64,000 bases of DNA from NCBI RefSeq assembly GCF_009649815.1, contig NZ_WJIC01000013.1, positions 62,001 through 126,000 on the forward strand. Reading direction: 5' to 3'. This DNA comes from Nocardia sp. SYP-A9097 (GTDB lineage Bacteria > Actinomycetota > Actinomycetes > Mycobacteriales > Mycobacteriaceae). A program made the translations under genes and the position numbers. Shown piece by piece: positions 33,866-43,008 of the stretch. Below the pieces are notes generated by a model, which saw only the letters and a program-made list of their open reading frames with translations, was not told the DNA's origin and ran no database searches. Each line of letters begins with the position of its first letter. The stretch's first letter is position 1.

Positions 33866-34273
33866 ATGATGACTGACCAGACTCACCGAAGCACCACGCG
33901 TCAGCTGTGCACCGCAGCCGTCTTGGCGGGGGTAGTGATGGCGCTTCCTGCGATGGTGGCGGTTCCGGCCGGGGCGGCGCCGGGCGCTGCGCCCGGCGTG
34001 GTGCAGGTCGATCGGTCTTGGGGGCCCGCCGGTAACGACGCCGTGCCCGTGCCCGTGCCACCTCCGCCACCTCCGCCCCATGGCTGCGATAACGCCAACT
34101 GCGGGGATAACGGTGGGAGCGACACAACGACTGCCCCGATCCCAACGAGACCGGGGACATCTGCGGTGACAACGGCGGGATCGGCGGTGGACCGGCTGTC
34201 GCCGAAGCTCGCGGTCTGTACGACGTCACGTGGCTGTAAGTACGAATTCTGGGTTCTGGCCCACTTTCCGTGA
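33866..34273 (+). CDS. Small secreted Pro- and Cys-containing protein, possibly frameshifted
   Basis: Starts at ATG 33866 or 33869. A clear signal peptide (LCTAAVLAGVVMALPAMVAV, AxA site near PAGAAP) is followed by a Pro run and HGCDNANCGDNGG. In the given frame the tail after that is low-complexity and ends at 34273. In the adjacent frame the tail reads HNDCPDPNETGDICGDNGGI and GLYDVTWL, ending at 34237-34239, and repeats the CGDNGG motif. One missing base near 34110 would explain this. Function unknown, probably cell-envelope or secreted. Confidence 0.55.
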   Translation: MMTDQTHRSTTRQLCTAAVLAGVVMALPAMVAVPAGAAPGAAPGVVQVDRSWGPAGNDAVPVPVPPPPPPPHGCDNANCGDNGGSDTTTAPIPTRPGTSAVTTAGSAVDRLSPKLAVCTTSRGCKYEFWVLAHFP

Positions 34274-34820
34274 TCAGGTCTGGAGCCGCGATCCCCGTGC
34301 GAGTACCCCGCCGCACACCCATGGCTGCGAGCGAAGGTCCGAGCCGCCCAATCGAGCCCTGGACTGTGGTGTGACGTCGTACAGACGACACGCCGGTGAG
34401 GGTTTGCGACAGTTCTCTGCGGCTGCAGCTCTGTGGCTCCTTGGTCGCGGACTGGGCCGACGGAGAATGGGTGCGGTCATTTTGGGTTCGGATGCCTTGC
34501 CGTAGCAGTTACTGGACGGTGGTCGGTGGCGGTTATGAGTGGGAGCCGGTCTCGGATCGGTACTCGAGGGAGTTGCGGTTCGGGCGGGGTCGAGCGGAGT
34601 CGACGACGAAGGTCTTTGCAGCGCAGAGGCTTTGGGGTGGCGGTAGCAGACTGCAACAGCTGCTGCGCACATAGTTGACTGAGCGGCGGTAGCCGCACCG
34701 GACTAGCCGCCGAGGATCTTCCGCCGACACACGTAACCAGCGATCGCTGCGCACGCAGACAACGCATGGACCGTCCGGAACGTCGGGACCGGTCAATACC
34801 TGGGCATTCTGGGAGCAAGG
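34274..34820. other. Gene-free stretch in mobile-element zone
   Basis: About 550 bp with short open frames in all directions but no ribosome sites and no protein pattern I recognise. Composition is less GC-biased in codon third positions than in real genes nearby. It separates the secreted-protein gene from the lectin fragment and is best read as decayed DNA. Confidence 0.45.
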
Positions 34821-35042
34821 ATGGGTGACGCAACCCCAGTCGTGGCAGTGCAGGACCCATTCGCATGGGAAATCTGGCCCGATGTACAAGATCGGTCGTA
34901 TTACCGTCTGCTCGTTCCTGGCCAGCCCCGACCCATCAATGTCGAACTGTCGGACCACGGAAACCCTGCCAATGGGACGCCGATACAGCTGTGGGATCAG
35001 TGGCAGGGCTTGAACCAGTGTTGGGGGTTCGAACAGGCATAA
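34821..35042 (+). pseudogene. Ricin-type beta-trefoil lectin fragment
   Basis: A 73-residue frame whose C-terminal part reads YYRLLVPGQPRPINVELSDH, GNPANGTPIQLWDQWQGLNQ and CWGFEQA. The NGTPIQLW...QxW pattern is the ricin B-type repeat, normally in secreted proteins near 150 residues or more with three repeats. Here only one repeat remains, with no signal peptide, so it is the 3' end of a lost gene. A missing upstream part cannot be found in the preceding 500 bp. Confidence 0.6.
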
Positions 35043-35097
35043 GGGAGCGGGCGATGGCGTCCCCTCGTTCTACGAGTCTCCAAACGGCCATAGTCCC

Positions 35098-35390
35098 CGA
35101 TCGTGCACGACACCGGTTGCCGTTCGCTATCGCCATCCGAAAGCCGCTGAGCTGCACCAACTCCGGCAGATAGCTGGCGCGCGTTCCAGCCTGGTCGAGC
35201 AGGCGCGGGTCATCAAATACGCGCGGCGCGCTCACGCCGACCGCGTGCGTATCCTCGACTTCGACTACCCCAGCGGCTTCGACTACCCCAGCGCCGAGGC
35301 CGCACTCGACAACCTCGTCAACGCCTATTCCACGCTGGGCCAGCGCGACGAAGCCAAAACCAGCCCGCGCTCGCGGTCTGAACCACCACA
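35098..35390 (+). pseudogene. Disrupted unknown ORF with an 18-bp tandem repeat
   Basis: A continuous frame reads RHPKAAELHQLRQIAGARSS, LVEQARVIKYARRAHADRVR and AEAALDNLVNAYSTLGQRDE. It is helical, with no start codon that fits and no known domain. The coherent composition ends near 35380, where the IS5-type remnant begins, so an insertion probably truncated it. The 18-bp unit CTTCGACTACCCCAGCGG occurs twice in tandem at 35259-35294, adding six residues. Confidence 0.45.
35259..35294 (+). repeat. Two-copy 18-bp tandem repeat
   Basis: Units at 35259-35276 and 35277-35294 differ only at their last base (G versus C). In frame they encode a duplicated Phe-Asp-Tyr-Pro-Ser motif, so the repeat arose while the reading frame was kept, or by chance slippage. 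Confidence 0.8.
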
Positions 35391-35436
35391 CCCGCGAGTC
35401 AACCGAACTCGGGGCAGTCCCGTCTGTGGGTCGAAG

Positions 35437-36149
35437 TTCGCGTCCCTTGCGTTTGCGGTTGGCCACCTGATCACGCCGTTCCGGGATCACTGCCCGGATC
35501 CGTTTGCGCCGCAACAGGGTTCGATTCGATGCCGCGCAATAGGCTCGATCGGCGATCACCACCTCCGGATTACGTCGTGGCGGGCCGCCCTCGAGGCAGG
35601 GCACCACGACCGCGTCGAGCAACGGCGGCAGTAGCGGTGAATCGTTGGTTTGTCCGGGTGTGAGCAGCACGGCCAGGCCGTGACCTGCCCCGTCGGCGGC
35701 GAGATGAACTTTGGTTGTCAACCCGCCACGGGAACGCCCGAGGGCGTGATCGGCCGGTTCATAGCCCGCTCACCGAGTCCGCGGCCGCGCCGGCGGCGTG
35801 CTGGTGCGCCCGCACGATCGTGGAATCGATCGAGACCACCCAGTCCAGATCGCCGGTGGTGTCCGCCAACGCGAGCAACGCGGTCGACACCCTGTCCCAG
35901 GTGCCGTCGTCGGCGTAGCGGCGGTGTCGTTTCCACACCGTCTGCCACGGCCCGAAGTGTTCGGGCAGGTCCCGCCACGGCACGCCGGTCCGCAGCCGAT
36001 ACAGCAACCCCTCCACCACCAGGCGGTTGTTGCTGAAGTTACCGGCCCACGTTCCCTTCGGATTTGGGCAGCAGTAGCTCGAGCAGCTCCCAGTGCTTGT
36101 CTGTCAGAACCTGATACCGATCACCTGTCAGCCTCGCCACGGCGAACAT
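35437..36149 (-). pseudogene. IS5-family transposase, frameshifted and 3'-truncated
   Basis: Read on the minus strand from ATG 36149: YQVLTDKHWELLELLLPKSE, then a frameshift, NNRLVVEGLLYRLRTGVPWR, DLPEHFGPWQTVWKRHRRYA, and the first catalytic Asp in VVSIDSTIVRAHQHAAGAAA. Another frameshift leads to ADHALGRSRGGLTTKVHLAA and PEVVIADRAYCAASNRTLLR (second Asp). The protein should continue with the ExxxR end, but homology stops after NRKRKG at about 35437. Two frame changes and the lost DDE Glu make it inactive. I could not identify inverted terminal repeats. Confidence 0.8.
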
Positions 36150-36391
36150 GATGCACCACCAACCCCGCTTCGCGGGACCGGTCGATCAATACCATTGGGA
36201 GACACAACCTAGACCGCCGCCTCGAATACCGACTACTTGAATAACGGTCCCTGCCAGTCCGGAACCCCCACCATCTCGACTTCGTCGACCGCGATAGATG
36301 GTCGATGAAGGTGTCCGCTGTCTGTTGCAAACGGGGGCCTGATCACGTGACCGGTGGCAGGCCCTTCGGCTCGAGAGCGTTCCGGCGACCG

Positions 36392-37036
36392 CTACTCGTG
36401 CTTATCGCCGTACAGCAGGCGGCTGAGGGTTAGTGGGTCGCCGACCAGGGCCACTGTTCCGTCGGCGAGCGCGGTGTCCAGGGCGGCCGGGTTGGCCATC
36501 AGGGTGCCTAGGGTTTTCGGGTCGGTGCGCAGGGAGATGTCGGCTGTGGTGGGTTCACCGGTCTGGACGTCGACTTTTCCGGAGTTCACGCGGACGGTCC
36601 AGACCGAGCCGTTGAGGTCGAGGCGGCAAATGATCGGGGGAGCGGTGGGGGCGTGGAAGATGTTGCCGCGCAGGAAGATCAGGGCCGAGGTGGCGCTGAG
36701 GGAGGTGGGCTCGGGTGGGGTGGGGGCGTCGATGCCCCAGTTGCCGAGGGCCAGGACGATCGGCTCGAGTTGGCGGCCCCGGTCGGTCAGTTCGTAGGCG
36801 TGCGCGGTTGCCGTGGAGGACAGTTTGCGGCGATGGATTACGCCGTGATTCTCGAGTTCTCGCAGGCGGTCGGCGAGCAGGTTCGAGCTGGCGTGGGGTA
36901 GCGCGGTTCGGAGTTCGGAGAAGCGTTGCGGCATGAAGAGGAGCTCTCGGACGACGAGCAGCGCCCATCGTTCCCCGACTACGTCCAGAGCGCGGGCGAC
37001 ACCGCATGAGTCCCGGTAGCTGCGGATAGTCGGCAT
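36392..37036 (-). CDS. HxlR-family regulator with SCP2-like C-terminal domain
   Basis: A 214-residue regulator starting at ATG 37036. The HxlR winged HTH fills residues 1-100 (CGVARALDVVGERWALLVVR, RFSELRTALPHASSNLLADR). The C-terminal domain of about 90 residues (TVRVNSGKVDVQTGEP, LRTDPKTLGTLMANPAALDT) is an SCP2 sterol-carrier-like fold common in this subgroup. Inverted repeats lie in the gap to the divergent cupin gene, which it probably controls. The SCP2-like part suggests that a lipid-like ligand tunes binding. Confidence 0.88.
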   Translation of the reverse strand: MPTIRSYRDSCGVARALDVVGERWALLVVRELLFMPQRFSELRTALPHASSNLLADRLRELENHGVIHRRKLSSTATAHAYELTDRGRQLEPIVLALGNWGIDAPTPPEPTSLSATSALIFLRGNIFHAPTAPPIICRLDLNGSVWTVRVNSGKVDVQTGEPTTADISLRTDPKTLGTLMANPAALDTALADGTVALVGDPLTLSRLLYGDKHE

Positions 37037-37064
37037 GGGTCCCCTCTCCTTCGTCGATGCTGAT

Positions 37065-37121
37065 CCTAAACCACCAGTTTCAGTGGTTGTTTTTAACAAC
37101 TAGACATGGTTATTGTTTAGG
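37065..37121. promoter_or_regulatory. Operator region between HxlR and cupin genes
   Basis: CCTAAAC (37065-37071) and GTTTAGG (37115-37121) are distant exact arms. Between them AACCAC (37069-37074) and GTGGTT (37083-37088) form a tighter palindrome. The gap is AT-rich for this genome and must hold both divergent promoters. Confidence 0.55.
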
Positions 37122-37149
37122 AGTCATCCTGGACAGATAGGAACCTCAG

Positions 37150-37506
37150 ATGAGCACTTCGCTTCCGACCCCCACCCTCGCTCCAGCTCAGCAGCACCAG
37201 CACGCAACCGTCATGGATCCCGACGCGCACCCGGTCCTGTTCGAGAACGAACACGTTCGAGTGATCCACTCGCGCGCTTCGCAGTCTTGGCAGAGTCCGA
37301 TGCACTCACACCTGCCGATGGTCGTGATCAGCCTCGGCTCCGGCCGTCAGAAAGTGACCTTCGGGGACGGGACTGAGCAGATAGTGGATTTGAATCCCGG
37401 TTTGGTCGTCTGGCAGGCGGACTCGTTCGATCACTCCTGGGAATTGCTGTCGGGCGAAGTGGATGTCGTTCTCGTCGAGGTCAAGTCGGCGCACCCCGGG
37501 GCGTAA
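37150..37506 (+). CDS. Cupin-domain protein
   Basis: A 118-residue single-domain cupin. It shows FENEHVRVIHSRASQSWQSP then MHSHLPMVVISLGSGRQKV, where HSH marks the first cupin motif, and FDHSWELLSGEVDVVLVEVK as the second. The metal site may be incomplete, since the usual Glu/His spacing is loose. It stands opposite the HxlR regulator and ahead of a strong terminator, so it is monocistronic. Enzymatic role unknown. Confidence 0.85.
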   Translation: MSTSLPTPTLAPAQQHQHATVMDPDAHPVLFENEHVRVIHSRASQSWQSPMHSHLPMVVISLGSGRQKVTFGDGTEQIVDLNPGLVVWQADSFDHSWELLSGEVDVVLVEVKSAHPGA

Positions 37507-37524
37507 AGCCATGCGCGAGAACGA

Positions 37525-37556
37525 AAAAGCCCGCCGCGAACACGCGGCGGGCTTTT
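37525..37556. terminator. Strong bidirectional terminator
   Basis: AAAAGCCCGCCGCG and CGCGGCGGGCTTTT form a perfect 14-bp stem with loop AACA. The A-run on one side and T-run on the other make it an intrinsic terminator both for the cupin gene (plus) and for the nuo operon (minus), whose last stop is 12 bp away. Confidence 0.92.
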
Positions 37557-37567
37557 GTCTCGGGTGA

Positions 37568-39205
37568 TCAGTGAGCGAAGGTGGCGGCGTGCTTCGCCAG
37601 GTCCAACAGGGGCTGGGGGAAGATGCCGAGCACCAGGGTGGACGCCGCGGTCATGGCGATGACTGTTGTTGTGAGAGTGGGGGATACGACGGTGGGGCCG
37701 TTGGCCGGTGCGTCGGTGAAGAACATCAGCACGATAACGCGAATGTAGAAGAAGGCCGCGATGGCGCTGCTGAGCACACCGACGATCACCAAAGTGGACA
37801 TGCCGCCGGAGGAAGCCGCCGCGAAAACACTGAACTTGGCGATGAAGCCGCTGGTCAGCGGGATACCCGCGAAGGACAGCAGGAAGAGCGAGAAAATCGT
37901 TGCCAGCCAAGGAGATCGGCGGCCCATACCCGCCCAGGCGGGGAGAGCCGTTGCCTCATCACCGTTTTCGTCGCGGACCAGGGTGACAATGGCGAATGCG
38001 CCGAGCGTCCCGAGGCCGTAGACGGCGAGATAGAACAGCACCGACGAGACACCGGATTCATTGGCCGCCACCAGGGCCGTCAGGATGAAGCCCGCGTGCG
38101 CGACCGACGAGTAGGCGAGCATGCGCTTCATATCCGTCTGGGTGATGGCCAGTACCGCGCCGACCACCATGGTCGCAATGGCTATGGCCGCCAGAATGGG
38201 TCGCCAGTCGTTACGCAGGTCCGGCACCGCGACATACAGCACCCGCAGCAAAGCCCCGACAGCCGCGATTTTCGTTGCGGCAGCCATGAATCCGGTGATG
38301 GGAGTGGGCGCACCCTGGTACACGTCCGGTACCCAGGACTGGAACGGCACCGCACCGATCTTGAACAGCAGCCCGACCGCCAGCATGGCCACACCGAGCA
38401 CGGCCAGGGTGTGCGAGTTACCGGTATCCCGTGCCACCGCATCGGCGATGCCCGACATACGCACGGTGCCCGCGTACCCGTAGAGCAGCGCCATCCCGTA
38501 GAGGAAGAACGCCGAGGAGAATGCGCCGAGCAGGAAGTACTTCAGCGCCGCCTCCTGCGAGAGCAGCCGCCGCCGACGGGCCAGCCCGCACAGCAGATAC
38601 AGCGGCAGCGAAAGCACTTCCAGCGCAACGAACATGGTCAGCAGATCATTGGAGGCCGGGAAGAGCATCAGCCCGGCGACCGCGAACAGCGTGAGCGGGA
38701 AGACCTCGGTGGTGGCGACGCCGGCCTTCGTGGCCGCGATCTCGTCGGAGCTGCCCGGCATGGCGGCCGCCTGCGGGGCGAAGGCATCGACGCCGCGCGA
38801 CGCGGCCAGGCTCCAGGTACCCGGCCCTTCCTTGTGAACCGGCATCCGATCCGCACGCCGCTCGGCAATCAGGAGCAGGCCGAGGATCGACACCACCAGA
38901 ATCGTGCCCTGCAGGAACAGCGTCACACCGTCGACGGCAACCGCGCCGACGACAGCCGTCTCATTGGTGCCGCGCAATCCGATAACCGCACCGAGCGCGA
39001 CGCCCATACCGCCGAGCCCGAGAATCAACTGCACGACATACCGGGATCGCCTGGGCGCGAACGCCTCCACCAGCACCGCGGCCACGGCGACACCGAAGAC
39101 GATGAGCATGGGAGAGAGATCGCGATATTCGATACTCGGTGCGGGCACGGCCGCGGCGAGCCGCGATTCGGATACCGCGGCGAGGATCAAAGGTGTAGCA
39201 CTCAC
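37568..39205 (-). CDS. nuoN: NADH-quinone oxidoreductase subunit N
   Basis: Proton-pumping antiporter-like membrane subunit of complex I, 545 residues with about 14 helices. It has the usual sequence GAFSSAFFLYGMALLYGYAG near the middle, GAVPFQSWVPDVYQGAPTPI (the conserved Lys/His channel helices) and AYSSVAHAGFILTALVA. GTG 39205 overlaps the nuoM stop as GTGA. It is the last gene of the operon, followed by the strong terminator at 37525. Some actinobacterial NuoN proteins carry the same N-terminal extension. Confidence 0.95.
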   Translation of the reverse strand: MSATPLILAAVSESRLAAAVPAPSIEYRDLSPMLIVFGVAVAAVLVEAFAPRRSRYVVQLILGLGGMGVALGAVIGLRGTNETAVVGAVAVDGVTLFLQGTILVVSILGLLLIAERRADRMPVHKEGPGTWSLAASRGVDAFAPQAAAMPGSSDEIAATKAGVATTEVFPLTLFAVAGLMLFPASNDLLTMFVALEVLSLPLYLLCGLARRRRLLSQEAALKYFLLGAFSSAFFLYGMALLYGYAGTVRMSGIADAVARDTGNSHTLAVLGVAMLAVGLLFKIGAVPFQSWVPDVYQGAPTPITGFMAAATKIAAVGALLRVLYVAVPDLRNDWRPILAAIAIATMVVGAVLAITQTDMKRMLAYSSVAHAGFILTALVAANESGVSSVLFYLAVYGLGTLGAFAIVTLVRDENGDEATALPAWAGMGRRSPWLATIFSLFLLSFAGIPLTSGFIAKFSVFAAASSGGMSTLVIVGVLSSAIAAFFYIRVIVLMFFTDAPANGPTVVSPTLTTTVIAMTAASTLVLGIFPQPLLDLAKHAATFAH

Positions 39206-40821
39206 TTGTGAGCACCTCCGCTAGATGTCTGGGCGGCCTCGTACGGTTTCACCGCGGGAGCCGGATCATGCTGTCCGATGGTGGTGAGTGTCCGCGCCAC
39301 CGCCGGGTCGATGCGATCGAGCACGGGCTTGGGGTACGCGCCCAGGAACAGCAGTGCGGCGATCAACGGCACCACCACCAGCATTTCGCGCGGCAGTAGA
39401 TCGTAGAGCCGCTCATTACCCTTCTTCACCGGGCCGGTCATCATGCGCTGGTACATCCAGAGGATGTAGAGCGCGGCGAGAACCAGTGCGGTGGAGGCGA
39501 ATACGGCCGCCACCGGGTACCGGGTGAAGGTGCCGATCAGCACCAGGAACTCACTGATGAACGGTGCGAGCCCGGGCAGTGACAGGGTGGCCAGGCCGGA
39601 GATGAGGAATGTCCCCGCCAGAATCGGCGCGACCTTCTGTACCCCGCCGTATTCGGCGATGAGCCGGGTTCCCCTGCGCGAGACCAGGAATCCCGCGATC
39701 AGGAACAGTGCCGCCGTCGAGATCCCGTGATTGACCATGTACAGCGCCGCCCCGGTCCCGCCCTGCGTGGTGAGCGCGAAGATGCCGAGAATAATGAAGC
39801 CGAAGTGCGAGATCGAGGTGTAGGCGATGAGCCGCATGACATCGGTCTGCCCGATGGCCAGCAGCGCACCGTAGATGATCCCGATCACCGCGAGCACACT
39901 GATCACCGGCGCGTAAGTCGAAGTGGCCGAAGGGAACAGCAGCAGGCAGTAGCGCAGCATGCCGAAGGTGCCGACCTTGTCGACCACCGCCATCATGAGC
40001 ACCGCACTGGCCGGAGTGGCCGAGACGGCGGCGTCGGGCAGCCAGGTGTGCAGTGGCCAGAGCGGCGCCTTCACCGCGAACGCGAACATGAAGCCGAGGA
40101 ACAGCGCGTTCAGCACCGCCGGCCCGGCACCCAAGTGACCGGAGTTGGCGGCCTCCATGACTTTCCGGAAGTCGAAGGTGCCATTGCCGTTCGCGCCGAG
40201 CTTGTCCTGCGCGGTCACCACATACAGTCCGATGACCGCCGCCAGCATGATCAACCCGCCGAACAGGTTGTACAGCAGGAATTTCACCGCCGCCCGGGAC
40301 CGCTGCGCCCGCACCGCCGGATCACCGGTGCGCGGCCCGAACCCGCCGATGAGGAAGTACATCGGAATGAGCATGACCTCGAAGAACACGTAGAACAGCA
40401 GAATGTCCAAGGCGGTGAACGAGATCAGCACCATGGATTCCACGACGAGCATGAGCGCCACGTAGTAGTGCACCACTCGCGGACCGTTGCCGACCTCGCG
40501 CTCGTCCTGCCAGCCCGCGAGCATGAGCAGCGGCATGAGCCCGGCGGTGAGCAGCACCAGCACCAGGGCGATGCCATCCATGCCGAGCGTGTAGCCCGCC
40601 CCGAAGGCCGGTATCCACTCCCGCGATTCCACGAATTGGTATTGCGCCCCACCGGTTTCGAACTGTGTGGCGAGCCAAATCGCCACACCGAGCGTGCCCA
40701 GCGACACCACCAGCGCGAACGACCGCGCTCCGGTACGCCAGGAGGCGGGGAAGAACAGCACCAGCGCGGCCCCGACCAGCGGAACCGCCCAGAGCGTCGT
40801 CAGCCAGGGAAAGTCACTCAA
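39202..40821 (-). CDS. nuoM: NADH-quinone oxidoreductase subunit M
   Basis: Antiporter-like membrane subunit of complex I, 539 residues. It has GYTLGMDGIALVLVLLTAGL, the lysine-bearing helix in FAFAVKAPLWPLHTWLPDAA, and AYTSISHFGFIILGIFAL. The start is TTG 40821, overlapping the nuoL stop as TTGA, and its end overlaps nuoN. A conserved Glu on helix 5 lies in VFFEVMLIPMYFLIG. Together with NuoL and NuoN it transfers protons across the membrane. Confidence 0.95.
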   Translation of the reverse strand: MSDFPWLTTLWAVPLVGAALVLFFPASWRTGARSFALVVSLGTLGVAIWLATQFETGGAQYQFVESREWIPAFGAGYTLGMDGIALVLVLLTAGLMPLLMLAGWQDEREVGNGPRVVHYYVALMLVVESMVLISFTALDILLFYVFFEVMLIPMYFLIGGFGPRTGDPAVRAQRSRAAVKFLLYNLFGGLIMLAAVIGLYVVTAQDKLGANGNGTFDFRKVMEAANSGHLGAGPAVLNALFLGFMFAFAVKAPLWPLHTWLPDAAVSATPASAVLMMAVVDKVGTFGMLRYCLLLFPSATSTYAPVISVLAVIGIIYGALLAIGQTDVMRLIAYTSISHFGFIILGIFALTTQGGTGAALYMVNHGISTAALFLIAGFLVSRRGTRLIAEYGGVQKVAPILAGTFLISGLATLSLPGLAPFISEFLVLIGTFTRYPVAAVFASTALVLAALYILWMYQRMMTGPVKKGNERLYDLLPREMLVVVPLIAALLFLGAYPKPVLDRIDPAVARTLTTIGQHDPAPAVKPYEAAQTSSGGAHK

Positions 40822-42707
40822 AACAACCTCACCGCCAGCAGGGCGGCGGCCACCAGTGCCGCGCCGGTGAACATGGACAGGGCGTACGAGCGCACGAAAC
40901 CGGTTTGTACGCGCCGGATTCGAGCGGAGAGGCCGCCGATAACCGCGGCGGTGGTATTGACCAGACCGTCGATTCCGCGATTGTCGACGAATACGAGCGA
41001 GCGGGTCAGATGCTGCCCGGGACGCATGAACGCGCCCTCATTGAACGCATCGCCGTACAGATCCTGACGGGCGGCCACAGTGAGAGGCGTTCCGGCAGGG
41101 GCGGTTTCGGGTACCGGACGACTCGCGTACTGGTCGTAGGCCACCCACACGCCCGCCGCGACCACCGCGAGAGCGAAGAAGGTAATGCCCCACACCGGGA
41201 TGATTGGTTCGCCGTGATGCGTACCGACGACCGGAGCCAGCCAGTTCTGCAGCGAGGAACCATAGGCCAGCAACGCCCCCGAGGCGACGGAGCCGAACGC
41301 CAGCAGGATCATCGGCCCGGTCATGGAGGCGGGGGACTCATGCGGGTGAGTGCCTTCCTTCCAACGCTTTTCGCCGAAGAAGGTGAGCAGCATGACGCGG
41401 GTCATATAGAACGCGGTGATACCCGCGCCGGCCAGCGCCGCGAGCCCGGTGACAATGCCACCGAATCCGCCGTGCGCGAAGGCCGCCTCGATAATCCGAT
41501 CCTTGGAGAAGAACCCCGCGAACGGCGGCACACCGAGAATGGCGAGGTAGCCGAGTCCGAAGGTGACGTAGGTGATCGGCAGCAATTTGCGCAATCCGCC
41601 GTACCGCCGCATATCGGTTTCGTCATCCATGGCGTGCATGACCGAGCCCGCGCCGAGGAACAGTCCGGCCTTGAAGAAGCCGTGCGTGAGCAGATGCATG
41701 ATGGCCGCGGCATATCCGACCGGGCCGAGACCGGCGGCGAGAATCATGTACCCGATCTGGCTCATGGTCGAAGCGGCCAGGGCCTTCTTGATGTCGTCCT
41801 TGGCGCAACCGATGATCGCACCGTAGAGCAGCGTGATCGCACCGACCGCCATGACCGCGGCCTGTGCGCCGGGCGCCAGATCGAAGATCGGATTGGATCG
41901 CGCGATCAGGTACACACCGGCGGTGACCATGGTCGCCGCGTGGATGAGCGCCGACACCGGCGTCGGGCCCTCCATCGCATCCCCGAGCCAGGCTTGCAGC
42001 GGCACCTGAGCGGACTTACCGCAAGCTCCGAGCAGCAACAAAAGCCCTATGGCCGTGAGGGTTCCGCTAGCTGCCTGATCCGCCGCACCGAATACGGTCC
42101 GGAAATCGATGCTCCCGAATGTCGCGAACATGACCATCAGCGCGATGGCCAATCCCATATCGCCGACCCGGTTCACAATGAACGCCTTCTTGGCAGCCGT
42201 TGCGGCGGAAGGCTTGTGGTACCAGAAACCGATCAGCAGATACGACGCCAGACCCACGCCTTCCCACCCGAGATACAGCACCAGGTAGTTGTCCGCGAGC
42301 ACCAGCACCAGCATGGCGGCCAGGAACAGATTCAGGTACGCGAAGAACCTGCGCCGCCCCGGATCATGCGCCATATAGCCGATCGAATAGATGTGGATGA
42401 GCGATCCCACTCCGGTGATCAGCAGCGCGAAACACATCGACAGCTGATCCAATTGCAGTGCGGCATCGACCTTCAGCCCGGTGACCGGCACCCAGCTGAA
42501 CAGGCTGTAGTGCACGGCGCGAGTGGCATCGGAGCGGTCCAGCATTTCGGAGAAAGCCCACACCGCGACTCCGAAGGAGCCCAGCGCCAGGACGGTTCCG
42601 ACGAGATGCCCCCACTTATCGCTGACACCTCCCATCAGCAGCAGCAATACGGCGCCGGCCAGAGGCAGCGCGGGCAGCAGCCACAGCATCATGTGTGCGT
42701 TGTCCAC
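40818..42707 (-). CDS. nuoL: NADH-quinone oxidoreductase subunit L
   Basis: The longest membrane subunit, 629 residues, with the lateral helix at its C-terminus after about residue 500. It shows GYMAHDPGRRRFFAYLNLFL, LGWEGVGLASYLLIGFWYHK, the channel helix with SAQVPLQAWLGDAMEGPTPV and HAATMVTAGVYLIARSNPIF, all expected. GTG 42707 begins 1 bp after the nuoK stop. Its end overlaps nuoM. The last helix region RSLVFVDNRGIDGLVNTTAA is typical of actinobacterial NuoL. Confidence 0.96.
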   Translation of the reverse strand: MDNAHMMLWLLPALPLAGAVLLLLMGGVSDKWGHLVGTVLALGSFGVAVWAFSEMLDRSDATRAVHYSLFSWVPVTGLKVDAALQLDQLSMCFALLITGVGSLIHIYSIGYMAHDPGRRRFFAYLNLFLAAMLVLVLADNYLVLYLGWEGVGLASYLLIGFWYHKPSAATAAKKAFIVNRVGDMGLAIALMVMFATFGSIDFRTVFGAADQAASGTLTAIGLLLLLGACGKSAQVPLQAWLGDAMEGPTPVSALIHAATMVTAGVYLIARSNPIFDLAPGAQAAVMAVGAITLLYGAIIGCAKDDIKKALAASTMSQIGYMILAAGLGPVGYAAAIMHLLTHGFFKAGLFLGAGSVMHAMDDETDMRRYGGLRKLLPITYVTFGLGYLAILGVPPFAGFFSKDRIIEAAFAHGGFGGIVTGLAALAGAGITAFYMTRVMLLTFFGEKRWKEGTHPHESPASMTGPMILLAFGSVASGALLAYGSSLQNWLAPVVGTHHGEPIIPVWGITFFALAVVAAGVWVAYDQYASRPVPETAPAGTPLTVAARQDLYGDAFNEGAFMRPGQHLTRSLVFVDNRGIDGLVNTTAAVIGGLSARIRRVQTGFVRSYALSMFTGAALVAAALLAVRLF

Positions 42708-42708
42708 C

Positions 42709-43008
42709 TCAATACCTCAGCAGATTCGCATCATCGACCGAGGTCGAGCGGCGGGCACGGAAGATGGTCATGATGATGGCCAGGCCGACAACGACTTCGG
42801 CGGCGGCGACCACCATGGTGAAGAAGGCGAATACCTGTCCATCCAGATTGGCGTGCAGCCGGGCGAAGGTGACGAAGGCCAGATTCACCGCATTGAGCAT
42901 GAGCTCGATGCACATGAAGACCACGATCGCATTGCGCCGCACCAGCACTCCGGCCGCGCCGATGGTGAAGAGCAGGGCGGAGAGATACAGATAATTGTCC
43001 GGGTTCAC
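42709..43008 (-). CDS. nuoK: NADH-quinone oxidoreductase subunit K
   Basis: Small three-helix membrane subunit of 99 residues. The Glu residues important for coupling are in VFMCIELMLNAVNLAFVTF and AAAEVVVGLAI. GTG 43008 overlaps the nuoJ stop as GTGA, and nuoL starts 1 bp after its stop. The length is normal. Confidence 0.96.
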   Translation of the reverse strand: MNPDNYLYLSALLFTIGAAGVLVRRNAIVVFMCIELMLNAVNLAFVTFARLHANLDGQVFAFFTMVVAAAEVVVGLAIIMTIFRARRSTSVDDANLLRY

